Below are positions 51,701 to 63,839 of a stretch of 64,000 bases of DNA, one piece after another. Source of the DNA: Actinernus sp. WN-2022 (taxonomy: Eukaryota; Cnidaria; Anthozoa; Actiniaria; Actinernidae); the NCBI GenBank assembly GCA_030867875.1, contig JAOWCC010001634.1, positions 133,815,022 through 133,879,021 of the forward strand. Reading direction: 5' to 3'. Below the pieces are notes generated by a model. That model was not told the origin of the DNA. It saw nothing but the letters and a program-made list of their open reading frames with translations, and ran no database searches. A program made the translations under genes and the position numbers. How positions within the stretch are numbered: position 1 is the stretch's first letter; the number at the start of each line of letters is the position of its first letter.

Positions 51701-54700
51701 ACCTAGTAAGAGTGGATTTTGTTTTAGTGAAACTACACATGCACAATTCCGAGGTTAGGACCTGCCATCTTGGATTTTGACGGAGGGGCCTGGGACGATC
51801 AGTGTTTGTGATAAAATACAATATGTATGCTTGTACATGTACCTGCACATACAATGTAATTAAGCAGCACCACCAACTTTGACCCTTGTTTCTGTCAAAA
51901 AAAGTGTGTCCTACAATGTACATCCGGGTATTTATGGTATACATTCTACATTAAGGACCGTCAGTAAAAGCAGGCAAACGGCAGATTTCCACTGGCTCTC
52001 AGGTTAAAATGGTAAAGTATACTTGAAAACCAAAGGAAGTAAACAATTTAAAACTACATGTACATGTATCTCAACTTACAATACATGTATTTGTAAGTAC
52101 TGTATAGACAGAAGATTGAATAAGAAAAGAGGAAGTTGATCATTAAAAATTATAGTAAAATGCTGAATTTTGATGATGATCAAATAGAAGTTTGAAAATA
52201 AATATATACGACTTTGTACATGAACATTGCATTCAAATTTTACTGTTTAGAGGAAAACATACCGGTATCTCACTTTCAGACCGAGGTTATAAATGCTACA
52301 GTTGTATGTGATGGTACAAGATACATTGTATAATTTTTTCAGCCAACATGAATATAAAGTATTTAAAGGCCTCTGCATAAGATCTATATCTAAATCTAGT
52401 GTACCAAGTGACCTTATTCACAAAGGCATCAAAGTAAGGCCAGCTGTCCCAGCTTGTCACAGGAAGAGAACAATCTACAGTTGATGGCGCAAAATAACAT
52501 TTGTTTCCTTATGATAGAAAAGAACACAACAGCGCGGTACGGCATGCCAAACTACGGTACATTATGTACTGTATGTCATTTCTGACTGACTCCAATAGGC
52601 AATATTCGTATTCTCACGGACGAGCTGGAACGAACACTCAATGGAGGTTCGTGCAGGGGAATTCGCTAAAAACTATTTAGCATTAGAAAAGATTCCCCCG
52701 CATGAGCCTCCAATTAGTGCTCGTTCCAGCTCGTCCGTGAGAATACGAATATTGCCTATTTTGCAACCTTTGGGACATTGCTGGCTTGGCTCTGATACCA
52801 TGATTGCAACCAGACTTGGGCATGCATATGTTCTCTACAAACCAACAAATTCATAATTATAACACAAGACATGCCACTAACTATAGAACACACCAAAATG
52901 TTGTAGAACCAATATTAAGCAGTTTACAATAATTTATTCTTTATCAAGGACTCAAAGTATGGAATTCCCTTCCCTATGAATTGATTATCTCGCCCAGCCT
53001 ATTTTCTTTTAAAAGATTGCTCAAAACATTCTTTATTGATCATCAAGCTGAAAATTAAACTCGCCCATTTATTAATCTTTGTCTATTAATCTTCACAAAT
53101 CACCTTGTATAAGGAAGAAGCCTAAAAAACCATAAGCACTTTCATAATAGATAAGTTTCTTTTAGGCTTCCTCGCCCAGAGTAATTGTAAAGTAATGAAC
53201 TTGTAACTGGTATATCTTTTCATTTGTCCTATTTACTTAGAATAAATTGTAAATTATTTGTACATTTGTGGCAAACAAGAAACTATAAGAGTATATAGAA
53301 TAAGGTGCATATTAACACAGCCACTCATTTTGTAAATACATTGTTAGTAGTATGTAGTAAATCACTCACTCCTACCCTGTAAACTTGACATTAACGTCGA
53401 GGCCTGTTTGTAGTTTGCACATAATCCCAATAGCATCATGCATGTTCTGCTCATAGTTCAGCTGAGCTCCTTCTGGTAGTTTCTGTGTAACAAATAATAC
53501 CCAAAGCACATCTTTATTTATTTTGATCATACAAGTTTCAATACAATATAAATTATAACTGATATAATATTTTAATGACCCAGTTTCAAGCATGCGCAGT
53601 TGTACATTTGCAGGGCAGGCACATGTAGATGTTAAACAATGGGTGGCCCGCCAGTTGAAACAAAAGACATGAACATTGTGCATGAACTTAAAGTGGGTTA
53701 ATTAATAGAAATAAATACATTGTATTACACGTACAAGGCATGTTCTTAAAATTTAAAGTAATCAAACCTATAAGACCAAACTGGCAGCTTCTTGCAATAG
53801 TAATAAACTTGTAAACAAACAAACAAAATAAATAAACAAACAAAATAAATGTATTTTATTACTAGACAGTTCAGTCTGGATGTGTTTACAAATCAATGGG
53901 GTATTTTGGCTGACACCAGCATGGCTTTACAAATCAATGTATGTACAAAACCTGAACAATACTTTGAAGTACAATGACCATTTGATGTACATGTAGAACA
54001 CTGACTGACTCCTAGTACAAATGTACAATGTTCATGTACGTCATCATGCGTAAGTTAATATTAACTTTGTTTAGGGCATGACGAAAATCAAAAAAGTAGC
54101 TTGCCCTGCCTGGGTTTAGTAGCCTCAGAAGTGCAACCTGTGAACAGGAAACACAGCTAGCACAACAAGCAAAGCACCGGGCTATCGGACAGCACTTACG
54201 TCGCACCGTTTGTTGTTATATAAACTAAAGATAGAATACATGTATGAGATACACACATTTTACCAGCTGAGTATTAATTTACACCGGAGCCTTTGTGCAT
54301 TGCAAGTGAAGTGTATGTCAACAGTGGGCTACTGGATCAAACACTGAGCTAATTTGTATTGTGCCTTTGAATCCTGCAAAAAAATATCGACCCAGTTTTT
54401 ATTGTATTTTATTAAAGTTTAGTCTTCCCTTAGGCATTTTGTGTAATTAAAAATCAACTCATGTCATGCATGTGATTTGCATATCTTTAACAGCATAAAC
54501 ATTGTCACATGATTTGGCAATAATTATTATACATGTACACCTGTCACTTCGACATGAACAATTTTTGTTTGCACTTTCCAAATTTATTTTTTATTACACA
54601 AAATAACTACCAGTAAGGGAAGACAAAGATTTAATAAAAAATATAAAAACTGAGTTGATTTTTCAATTCATAGAGAAGATGAGCCATCTGTCTTGGGAAA

Positions 54701-57700
54701 CATGTTGACCAATTGACTAGACATAATAACATGTCTTCTATGGATTATTTAATAAACATGTACTGGTACTACTTTCATCAACCAAGCTCAACCAAAAACT
54801 CAGTGACTGTATAGCTATAGATCGTTCTCACTGACGTTACAAAAAAAATTGCCTCAATCTATGACTGATATTTGTAAAATATGTTTAATGTTGTGTATAG
54901 AGCAGGTAAAAATATACAATTCGCTGAAATTCAGCCAGTGATTGGCTAATTATGTAATCAAGCCACACAGCGAGTTTTATATTATTCACATGGAACGCAA
55001 CCGAATAAGAATTATTTATGCCATCGGTCATGGGATGTGACCAATATTTAAAGGCCCCATCTGGAAAGAGTTAAACTGCAGCATTCAAATTCATATTGCT
55101 TGCTTACTAATCGAGCTGCCATAATATTATAATAAAGTACATTATAAAGGCCATTAAATACTAATGATAAAAATATTCTATCATGCACGTAACCTTTTTA
55201 GGCACATCTGATCATGTACAGTTTGCTTGCTTACTAATCGAGCTGCCATAATATTATAATAAAGGCCATTAAATACTAATGATAAAAATATTCTATCATG
55301 CACGTAACCTTTTTAGGCACATCTGATCATGTACAGTTTGTATGTTGCAGTTGAAATTGACCATTCAGTTCAATTTGACCATGAGTCAAAACAAACTACA
55401 TGTACATGTAGTTCAATTTGACCATTGGTCATATTCAACTAGTTCAATTTGACCCGGTCAAACCAACCTAGGTCAAATTGACCCAGGTCAATTCAACCTA
55501 GGTCAAATTGACCCAGGTTTCGCTATCAATGATTCTAAAAACATTTCACCCTCCCCTCCCTTCCTTCTTTCCATCCCTCCTCTCTCTCCTCTCTCGCCCC
55601 TCCCATATACTTACACTTAACTTTCATTCTGATGTAATATCATGTACTGAACTCAGAGGGATTTGAACTCAGCAGCTCTGCCAGCACTTGTTGATTTGGA
55701 AGCAACATTTATTAATACAAGTAACTTAAACCAGAACCCAGATCCTCTCGGGTCAACAAGTCAACACTTACATGAAGTAGTAACCCACATGGAATCTGTC
55801 ATGAAACTCCAAATTTTTTTTTGCTTTAGTTTGCTTCAAACAATCAATAATTATGTGAACTAATCCAAATCCTACCCCTACATAAAAAAAAACCCTAACC
55901 GTCAACAATGATTGTGTGCTCACTAATTTGTTTGAGTCAAATTAAACTACATGTAGTTTGTTTTGACCGGGTCAAATTGACCTACAGTACCGCCAAGAAA
56001 CATATGTACATTTATCGCGATTTGCTCGCGAGCAGATCGCGATCACTTAGTGTGATCTGCTCGCGATCTGCTCGCACCCTGCTCGCGATCTGCTCGCACC
56101 CTGCTCGCGATCTGCTCGCACCCTGCTCGCGATCTGCTCGCACCCTGCTCGCGATCTGCTCGCACCTTGCTCGCGATCTGCTCGCATCGTGCTCGCAATA
56201 TGCTCGCGATCACATCGCAAAATGATCGCGATCAACTGGTGATCGCGGTCACAGAATCGATTCTCAACAGAAAAAAACTTAATGTATCTGACTGCAATTT
56301 CTGACCGTTTAGCAAAATGTTTAATTCGAAGCAGTTGGCTTCGTTTGTTGACGGTGGTGTTGAGTAAGAAAGACAACGCATCGAGTGTGAACGAGAACAG
56401 CATATTTTGGTCAAAGATTGTTCTTAAAGAATGTTTACTTCGAAGCAGTTGGCTTCGTTTGTTAATAAGAACGCGAACGGCGGTATTGAGTAAGAAAGAC
56501 GACTCATCGAGTGTGAACAGGAATACGAGTTTAGTCGAAGATTGTTAGCGTGCCGCCTGTCTTAAAGAATGCTTACTTCGAAGCAGTTTGCTTTGTTTGT
56601 TAATAATAATGCGAACGGCGGTATTGAGTAAGAAAGACAACTCATCTAGTGTGAACAAGAATACATGTTTAGTCGAAGATTGTTAGCGGGCCGCCTCTCT
56701 TGAAGAATGTTTACTTCGAAGCAGTTTGCGTCGTTTGTTAATAAGAACGCGACAGTAAACGGCGGTGTTGAGTAAGAAAGACAACTCATCAATTGTGAAC
56801 AGTAATACGAGTTTAGTCGAAGATTGTTAGCGTGCCGCCTTTACTTCGAAATGCCTGCAATAAATATCTCATTTACTATAAACTTTGAATTGTGAATAAA
56901 ATAATTGTGTGGATGAATTCTGGTGGTCTTGTCCTTATTATGAATGTTGAACGCAATATGCTAATTTCGCACCAGTTGTTGTCAATGTAGTAACGGAAGC
57001 TAAAATAATTCAAGTATAGACGTTTTTGCGCGTCTTTCATTAGAAACGTGGCTTTAGAAACGTGGCTTTAGAAACGTGGCTTCAAACCTGGCTTCAAAAC
57101 ACACTTCAAACTTCACGTTCCCATATAGTTTCAGCGATTTTGACAGACCTGTCAAAAATCGAGACTAATTGCACGTGGGAATTCAGACTCCGAGAAGTTG
57201 AGATTTTAATTTCGAACACATGCCTTTAATAGCACTGCAAACATTTGCAATGATTTTAACCGAAACCTCTAACAACACAAGGATTGAAACTACAGAAGCA
57301 AAAGTTTATTTGCTGTTTAGCTTTGCGCTTTAAGCGGGTCCCGCACCGCTGTTCGGGGAACTAATTAATATAAGCGAGCGGCCGTTGTTTTGTGATTATT
57401 TTGTTTCGCTAGTTCAGGATTACATATTTTATGCTAGTTCTAGAATATTTGGTATAGATTTTCAGTAAGGTTATCAGAAGAAATGCAAGGACGCATTACA
57501 AGCAAGCTGTGAAGCAGGATGGATAGAAGTGCCTTCCCCAACAAACAAACTGCAGTGTTGAATAAAAGAACACAACTCTTCCAAGGGTTTCCTTCCAAGT
57601 GTGAAATGATCGAAAATACACTTTTTCCGAATTCTGAACGGTGTCTCGACAACTGTCTCGAGAAGTTTTAATTTTCGGAAGCGCTTGTGTCTTAGTCAAC

Positions 57701-60700
57701 TGTAATACACGAACAGTGGTGGGAGTGTTTGCTAAAAGAGTGGGCTTGATTTCTAATATACATTTGTAAGACGTGAAATAAGCGATATTCCATTGCTGTA
57801 TAAAGTGAAATTTCACTTTTACAAATGTAGATCTTAACGGAGACGTTAATATTTATTTGGTGAATGACAGGCACTATATGAAGCTGTATTCTCACAAGAT
57901 CATATACAAAGTCCGCAAAGTTATGGTTAAGCAACGTGGAATCAGAATTGCTTCGTTTTCTGCTCAACTTACCATGTTTCATACACTTCTTATTCTTACA
58001 CATGTTAAAAGGTAGAAAGAAAAATATTTTACCGCGACTTTTTTGCTTGCGGACGTTTGCTCGCGATCAGCTTTTGATCGCAAGCAAATCGCGAGCAAGG
58101 TGCGAGCGGATCGCGGGCAAGGTGCGAGCAGATCGCGAGCAAAGTGCGAGCAGATCGCGAGCAAAGTGCGAGCAGATCGCGAGCAAAGTGCGAGCAGATC
58201 GCGAGCAAAGTGCGAGCAGATCGCGAGCAAAGTGCGAGCAGATCGCACTTCATGATCGCGATCTGCTCGCGATGTGCTCGCGATCAAATGTACATATGTT
58301 TCTTGGCGGTACTGTAGTTTGAATTGACTGGATGAAATTGAACTAGTTTGTTTTGACCCATGGTCAAATTGAACTGAATGGTCAATTTCAACTACAACCA
58401 TGAGGAGCTTTGGCCTTACAAAAAATGATGTAAGGGTGGATTCAATCTACCCTTACGTCACGGCGTGAAACCACAAGTTGACAGACTGTTCGGTATCGCT
58501 ATGAATAGAGAGGTGTCTGTCAATTTCACACTACTATTTCCTGTAAAAGCCGAATAGAATATACATGTAGAAGACATGCTATTTTAAAAACGATTCGAGT
58601 TGATGTGGATCCATGATTGCAACCAAGGTATAAAGTTCCAGTCACTCAAAATCTTCAGTCAAGTGAGCGAAAAGTTCGAGGTACATGTAGCTGGAAATAA
58701 ATTACTGCATGCAGTTCACTTGAAACAAATTCAGGCCGGAATTGCCTTTCAGTAGTTCTGTTAGCGAGTCGGCTGTCTTCTTGCTCGCAGCCTTGAGAGT
58801 TAGCTACGTCTAACAGTCTGTTTCTAAAGCAGACTGTTCAATGGAAATATCACTGGTTATTCAGGGATCGGCAAATGGTCCGCAAATGGTCTGCAAATGC
58901 CACAGACACAGTTTCGGCCTAACAGTTTGAAGCCAGTTTGATCTTTGTAAAATGCACATGCAATGAGTTCTCCGGCCAATATCAAATTTATAGTTTCAAA
59001 GCTAAGTACTTGACCATGATATAGCTGCTGACTATTCCTTTTCTATTTTCTTGCTGGAAAATTTAGTTAGTTTTCTGAATAGGCCGAATAAATGTGCATT
59101 GTTCAAAGGATAAAGAGCTTGTGTGATACACCAACATGCTAAAATGGAACCGCCGTGACAAAAACAAGCTCTTCTACATTCCCTTACTTACTCGCTGTGT
59201 AAACTTCAATCTTACTTCATAAATTAATCACAAAGTTTAGAATACGGACTGAACAGAGTGTGGGACCATTGGCTTATTACTTACACTGTTGAAGATGATT
59301 CAAACAACAGGTGGACTCGCCGGACTCGCTGTTGCATACACTTTTGTAAAGCATAAAGCAAACGTCTTCGCCCTTCAATACAGACCTTGTTTTTATTTAT
59401 TACACGCAGGTTAAGCTGTTTCTTTCAACTTCAGACACATTTCTGTAGAGTATGAATGGTTTGCAAGTTATCTTTTGCAGTAAAGATGAGCAAACTGTGA
59501 GCTTTAACTGGTCGAAGTCAGTTGCAAAGCTGGCAAATCCCAAACGATTACATGGCTGGTTAGGTTGCACCCAAGGTTTATCAAGTCCTGAAGGCTCAGA
59601 TATAAATACAGTCTTTCTAGAGCAGACAAGTGCTGCCGCACTTGGTGCTTCAAGTACCATAAATGGCTACTAAGAGCTGTGCGCGAAATTCAAATACACT
59701 GAATACGCGTTTGAGAATACTGCGATACTGTTTTCCAAAAAAACTCCGGAAATCGGCTGTTTGGGAAAAAAGAATTAAAATACTGAAGAAAACTTATTTC
59801 TGTTTCGGGAATAAATGCACTTGTTCTGACAAAGTATACCAGAAAGCAAAACACACTGTGTTGCGATGTCTGCGCTCAAAATTTGAACTCGCCAAGGAGA
59901 GCATATGGTCATACTATTCTCCCAAAACACACTCTGGACATACGAGAGCTAGATTATTTTTTTCATACATAAAATGAAGTTACGAAAATATTTTAGCAGC
60001 CTTTTTTATCATACTCAATGAAATGTCATTGGAATTATTGGTTATATAAACGTGCGAAGTGTTAATGGTTTTGACTGACGTTTTTACATTATTAAAGCAC
60101 CTCTTCAATTCTTGACTGACGTTTATTCACATTCTCAGATGACCTCCTGCATGTAATATTTTTTTAGGCCTAAGCTCCATGCATGATATATATAATATGT
60201 TAATTTCTGCCATAGAACTATTATAAAACATTATTATTATTCATCTGAGAACTAATACATGCCTAATATACATGGCTTGTGCCTCAGTATGTTTAACAAA
60301 TAATAAATGGTTCTCCATATACATTGTGTAATACCATGTTCTATAACAAAATAATTCACAAGCAGGCACTCGAGGTCTTGAAAAACTGTGGATGCACGAG
60401 CAGATTTAGTGCATTTAGCAGCTTTTCAAGACCTCAAAAGTGCATTATTTTGTTATAGGACATAATATACACATGTAGGGATCAAACCATCATCTACATG
60501 TACATTTGTATTTGTTTAAAAATATAAAACTTGATCTACAGCTGTCTAGTCTACTACATGTAGCTAATACTCACAACATAAAGTTTTTTTATTGTTGGCA
60601 TAAAATTGCAAAAGCTGTTTCCCACTAAGCCCCCTTAGGCTATTATAACCTAGCGGCTATACAACATCTCGGTGAGTACAGGTGATGCAGCTGTTACTGC

Positions 60701-62405
60701 CACAGAGAAAGGGCAGATAGAAAGTAATCTTTGGTTGGGAAAAATGCAATGCAGTGATTAATTAAATCAATGATTACAAAATAAACAATGTACTTCAGCA
60801 TCCTAAAAAATCTAGTAATTACCCAAGAAAGAGGGAGGTAACTGAAATTTGTTTTCAAATAATTATATTCTTTAACCTCCTCCTGTGAGCTCTAAACCGC
60901 AGGATAATGAGTGCCACTTTTTTCTGCACAACATTCCTTGTTTAAAAAGGTGTAATTTGAATAACAATAATATAGTGTCTGGAGTGGTTGGGTACATTTT
61001 GTATTTTTGAAGTTGCTCGTAAAAAAAATTGCATTCAGTGCTTTTAATAAACAATTGTATTTTGTCACCCCAGTGGTTTCAATAACTTTTAAAGTAGGAT
61101 CAGGGTTAAAAGAAAACCAAAATCAAGCTTGCCCGATACCTCGATCACTTTACTAAGCAGCCTTAACTTTAGCTTTTTGCCCATCTGGCAATTAGTCACA
61201 CTGATCTACTAGCCCAACATGAAAATTCACAAGCCCCTGAGGCTATTGGACACAACATTTGTTGTGCCGTGAGTAGGACACATGGGGGGGGGGCTCTTAT
61301 TTATGACATATTTAAGATACAGTCATGCAAATGTACTGTAGAGCAGATTTCGTATGAGTGCATGGGACAAACTACAGCACTGAGTCTACAGCATGGTTAC
61401 TGTACGGCATGCTGTGACATTGAAATGGTTCCTATTGTTTTCGTCCTGCTGATTTAATCAAATCACAGAAATACGGTACAGCATGGGTACAGCACGGTTA
61501 CGGACATGTCGTAGTTTGTCCCACTCATGCTCTATACAAATGGCAGTACAATTGGGTGGCAGTAAAGGGTCCAGATTTGAACCTAATTTAAACTGTCGTT
61601 AAACTCCTACCTCTGGTGCTTGTTCCAAAATACAATCCCCCAGATACTCCATAAGTTGAGCAGCACTGACAATCTCTTGCATGGAGGGTATGCTAATCTT
61701 CCTTTGCAATAACAAAACATTGATAATTGCTAACAATGGACATGGGCCATTCTCATTTTGTGTGATAATCGGAGTGTTCATTCCCTTCCACTGAACCCAT
61801 TTGATGTGGTACAAGGATTGACTAGGGTGCACCTGACTTGTGGCTGCACCCTGAGGACTGTCCTCCCCTAGTCCTGTGTCTGATAACTTTGTGTCTTCTG
61901 CATTGGGCCCAATGTTGGCCTCTATTGATTCTCTACCTGCTGCACTTCCATCACCTTCGAATTCATTTCTTTCACCTAAATCCACAGCAAGCTTACTCAA
62001 ATCATTAAAACCACTTTCTTGCAGTTCTTTAGAATTTGAATCTTGGCTAATCAAGGTATTGCTAGAACTAGTGACACATGGGTCAACCAAGGTCCTAGTT
62101 TCTCGTGAATCTGGTAATTCTCCCTTTTCTAGGCCATATATGCTCCCATGGCCAGCCATTTTAATCTCAGAAATTTCATCTGCTTCAAGTGATAAAGTTG
62201 CATACACATCTCTTTCCACTCCCTTCGAGTCCTCTACGTTTTCTTCATCCTTACCATCTTCCTTCCGCTGTTTTTTTGGATTGACAGATTCCACTTGCAT
62301 ACTTTCCGAGTTCGACAATTGCTTTTCAGTTTCCGCAGCCAATTGAGCATATTCGTCGTCAAGTACTGACATGGCATCCTTCGCCGTCTCCGGAGAGAAA
62401 GCCAT
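45769..62405 (-). CDS. MINDY2: MINDY1/2 (FAM63)-like K48-ubiquitin deubiquitinase, 7 coding exons, 3' end incomplete
   Basis: Minus-strand exons: 62405-61611, 53482-53376, 51633-51440, 51088-50946, 48646-48440, about 47750-47596 and 45955-45769. MINDY enzymes trim K48-linked polyubiquitin. The catalytic region starts at the end of exon 1 (HIKWVQWKG, TQNENGPCPLLAI) with the Gln and Cys; NYEQNMHDA, FDLLDIRLLHGWLIDP, ATQLTYHGLYEL follow, then catalytic His in VFFRNNHFNT and TDQGYLTEEKVVWE. Ubiquitin-interacting-type helices are in YLVALTLQEEQ and DLQLAMQLQEEERR. The first 200 residues are acidic and disordered. All introns are GT-AG with matching phases except exon 5 to 6, which does not join in frame. 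After 45,769 a strong GTGAGT donor occurs and the open frame continues only into a MITE, so the true last exon is elsewhere. Confidence 0.92.
46150..46365. mobile_element. MITE in a MINDY intron
   Basis: Imperfect inverted arms: cacatttcaaagtgtttactg then gcgaaat, versus atatttcgcc then cagtaaacacattgaaatgtg. The next inner part, gaaatgcttgaaaatca / tgattttcaaccatttc, also pairs. Confidence 0.7.
46521..46660. mobile_element. Foldback MITE, 140 bp (copy 1 of a pair)
   Basis: Arms ATTGAAGGGCTGTGTGCAAC and GTTGCACACAGCCCTTCAAT pair, and pairing continues through tgatcacattctaaattctcc / gagaatttagaatgtgatca to a loop near 46,590. Flanks are TA-rich (tata / ttata). Confidence 0.9.
47262..47403. 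mobile_element. Foldback MITE, 142 bp (copy 2 of a pair)
   Basis: Same family as 46,521-46,660: attgaagggctagctgtg then tcttgatcacattctaaatt, and the inverse ending cacacagtccttcaat. It is 600 bp away from its partner in the next stretch of MINDY intron, with several substitutions. Confidence 0.9.
48929..49602. mobile_element. MITE in MINDY intron, about 675 bp
   Basis: Inverted ends ttaaggttaccgatcacctt / gaaggttatcggtaaccttaa (about 24 bp). The interior is non-coding. Confidence 0.7.
50754..50875. mobile_element. Short MITE, 122 bp, in MINDY intron
   Basis: Inverted ends ggctaaagtgaacaagttgc and gcaacttgtttactttagcc, continuing inward accgtaaa / ttttacggt. The loop holds a ggttggccgaccacttaccg small hairpin. 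Confidence 0.85.
52594..52760. mobile_element. Foldback MITE, 167 bp, in MINDY intron 2
   Basis: Inverted ends aataggcaatattcgtattc / gaatacgaatattgcctatt, continuing tcacggacgagctggaacga / gctcgttccagctcgtccgtg. The centre is about 60 bp. Confidence 0.88.
54397..54663. mobile_element. Possible MITE in MINDY intron 1
   Basis: Imperfect inverted pair: cagtttttattgtattttatt with gtcttcccttagg on the left, and agggaagac with aataaaaaatataaaaactg on the right. The pairing is interrupted by about 180 bp. Confidence 0.5.
55098..55340. repeat. Tandem duplication of about 120 bp
   Basis: The block gcttgcttactaatcgagct ... gatcatgtacagttt at 55,098-55,223 is repeated at 55,224-55,340. The copies are nearly identical; the second lacks a 9-bp part (tacattata). 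It abuts the left edge of the 3-kb inverted-repeat element. Confidence 0.9.
56030..56225. repeat. 22-bp minisatellite (TGCTCGCGATC type), left arm
   Basis: About eight units of gatctgctcgcaccctgctcgc. The right arm at 58,075-58,290 has the inverse unit gcgagcaaagtgcgagcagatc. Long open frames on both strands here are artefacts of the repeat period. Confidence 0.92.
56310..56850. repeat. Tandem repeat of about 115-138 bp, four copies
   Basis: The phrase cgaagcagttggcttcgttt recurs near 56,328, 56,443, 56,578 and 56,716, each followed by ggcggtattgagtaagaaag and gtttagtcgaagattgttag. Copies differ in length by small deletions. Confidence 0.85.
58075..58290. repeat. 22-bp minisatellite, right arm (inverse of the left)
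   Basis: About eight units of gcgagcaaagtgcgagcagatc. It is complementary to the left array 1.9 kb away, so a transcript through the intron could form a long stem. Confidence 0.92.
58400..60330. other. MINDY intron 1 sequence without recognised features
   Basis: No gene or clear repeat is seen, although open frames of about 100 codons occur by chance (for example 59,663-59,977). Confidence 0.5.
60335..60472. mobile_element. Short MITE in MINDY intron 1
   Basis: Inverted ends atgttctataacaaaataat / attattttgttataggacat and inner parts gaggtcttgaaaa / ttttcaagacctc pair around a loop at about 60,410. Confidence 0.8.
61340..61535. mobile_element. Small dispersed element (GGGACAAACTAC)
   Basis: Left catgggacaaactacagc and right gtagtttgtcccactcatg are inverted. 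Interior phrases catggttactgtacggcat and tgctgtgaca match 730-790, and an end matches 39,212. It is a low-copy MITE family in this window. Confidence 0.6.
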
Positions 62406-63330
62406 ATTAGCAAAACCGTAATATTCAAGAACTAGACCACGAATGAAAAATTAAGCTTATGTACTGTAAGGCATGAGTACGTATGCAGTACGTGTACGAC
62501 ATTTGCATAGGTCCGAAGAGGCAGACGAACCACCAACTTGTTTTCCAGATGGAAAACAAACAGCTGAAATCCAAAAAGTACTAATTTCAATCCGATAAAA
62601 CCTGCTGCATTATCAAAAGCGTCTTTAGGAGAACTTCCGCTTCGCTTGGCTACTATATGAAGCCAAAAAATATCTGGATTTTTCACAAGACTCTTAACAT
62701 TGTTCGCCGTTGTTCCTTTTGTGTTTTGTGTCAAGTTCAAAGGATTCCTGAATCCTGCATGGTGAAGCACTCGTTCATGTGCAGCTTTCCATGAAGATAA
62801 TTCGGCTGATGACGTATGTCAATTACAAGCTGAAAGATAGCTTCTGTAATAGGAGAGAAAATGAATAATTTAACGATTTCCAAAGGGAAAAGGTCACCTG
62901 AATATCACTTGCAAGGGAGCTCGTCATAACTTGTCGTCCGCCATGTTTATTCCGAGAAGAATCAACCGGCATGCACTGCGGTACGGTACATAGAATAATT
63001 TAAGCGATGTTCCCCTTATTTGGGCATTGGCATGATCGTGTTATTTATTTATTTTTCTTAAATTCAATACGCGTTTTCTATAATTCGGAAGAGAACAACA
63101 ACATTATACATTTTCTTCCACTTTCTGTTGTATTTAAACTGTATATTCACGGTAATAAACGAGCTCAAAAGCCTGCATTCAGTCTGTTATATCTTGTAAT
63201 GTCGTAGCCCGTGCGTTAATTTTTTCCCATACTTCCTTTCCTTTCCATTACGCTTTATTTGTAACATAGAGGGCCGCATGTTAGATAACTATGTAAGGTT
63301 AATGTGTCTTCCCTCTGTAAATAAAGAATA

Positions 63331-63354
63331 TTGTATTGTATTGTATTGTATTGT
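63331..63354. repeat. TATTG pentanucleotide microsatellite
   Basis: Five tandem units of TATTG (ATTGTATTGTATTGTATTGT) in the spacer between the divergent MINDY and secreted-protein genes. Confidence 0.85.
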
Positions 63355-63839
63355 GACAACGTAGCACCACCCCTCCCTATCAAGTACATTTTATCCTTTC
63401 TTTATAAGAGGGGAAGGGTAAGTTACATCGTTCTCAAATATGGCGGAAAAAGAAGGACATGAATATGCATAAACATCTCCAAGGAAGCGAGAGAAATCGA
63501 GCCAATCGACCGGATTTTATTGGCTCGGAAGCAAAAAGTTGTCTTCAACAGACAGTCAGTTTACTCAATTAACTTTCCTATTATTTGAGTGAAGTTGTTT
63601 ATATCTTTTGTCAAACTTCTTCGCCTCACATTACTCATTAGTCATTTGATCACAACTTTCATCCAAACAACTATTGTTGTGTTATTGACGTAAATCGCGG
63701 CCATTCAGATGTAAATAGTGACCGATTTTCTACCTGTGTGACAACCAAGGAATGCTGATACAAAATCAAGTTATAATATCAAGAAGTCGAAACTCGCATT
63801 TGACAGCCAAGAAAAAGTCAACCACAAAATTTGGAGAAA

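Larger units (their letters stand above)
55350..58392. mobile_element. 3-kb inverted-repeat element in MINDY intron 1
   Basis: Outer ends gttgaaattgaccattcagt and its inverse lie at 55,350 and 58,392. Both sides then carry ggtcaaattgacc words, the phrase cagtaccgccaagaaacata (55,986 and inverse near 58,310), and a 22-bp minisatellite in mirror orientation. The interior has a tandem repeat of about 115-138 bp (56.31-56.85 kb) and no transposase. It looks like a non-autonomous DNA transposon with long structured ends. On the left the terminal part is expanded by about 450 bp relative to the right. Confidence 0.72.

Noticed and set aside
56047..58401. Long frames with repeated ARTLLAICSH or RADREQGASRS peptides
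   Set aside because: They are translations of the 22-bp minisatellites and appear on both strands; the surroundings are intronic repeat.
59663..59977. 104-codon basic frame in MINDY intron 1
   Set aside because: No motif, no conservation evidence, and it lies inside an intron.
62432..62770. 112-codon frame upstream of MINDY on the same strand
   Set aside because: It has no recognisable domain and lies in the presumed 5' leader or promoter; chance is enough to explain it.
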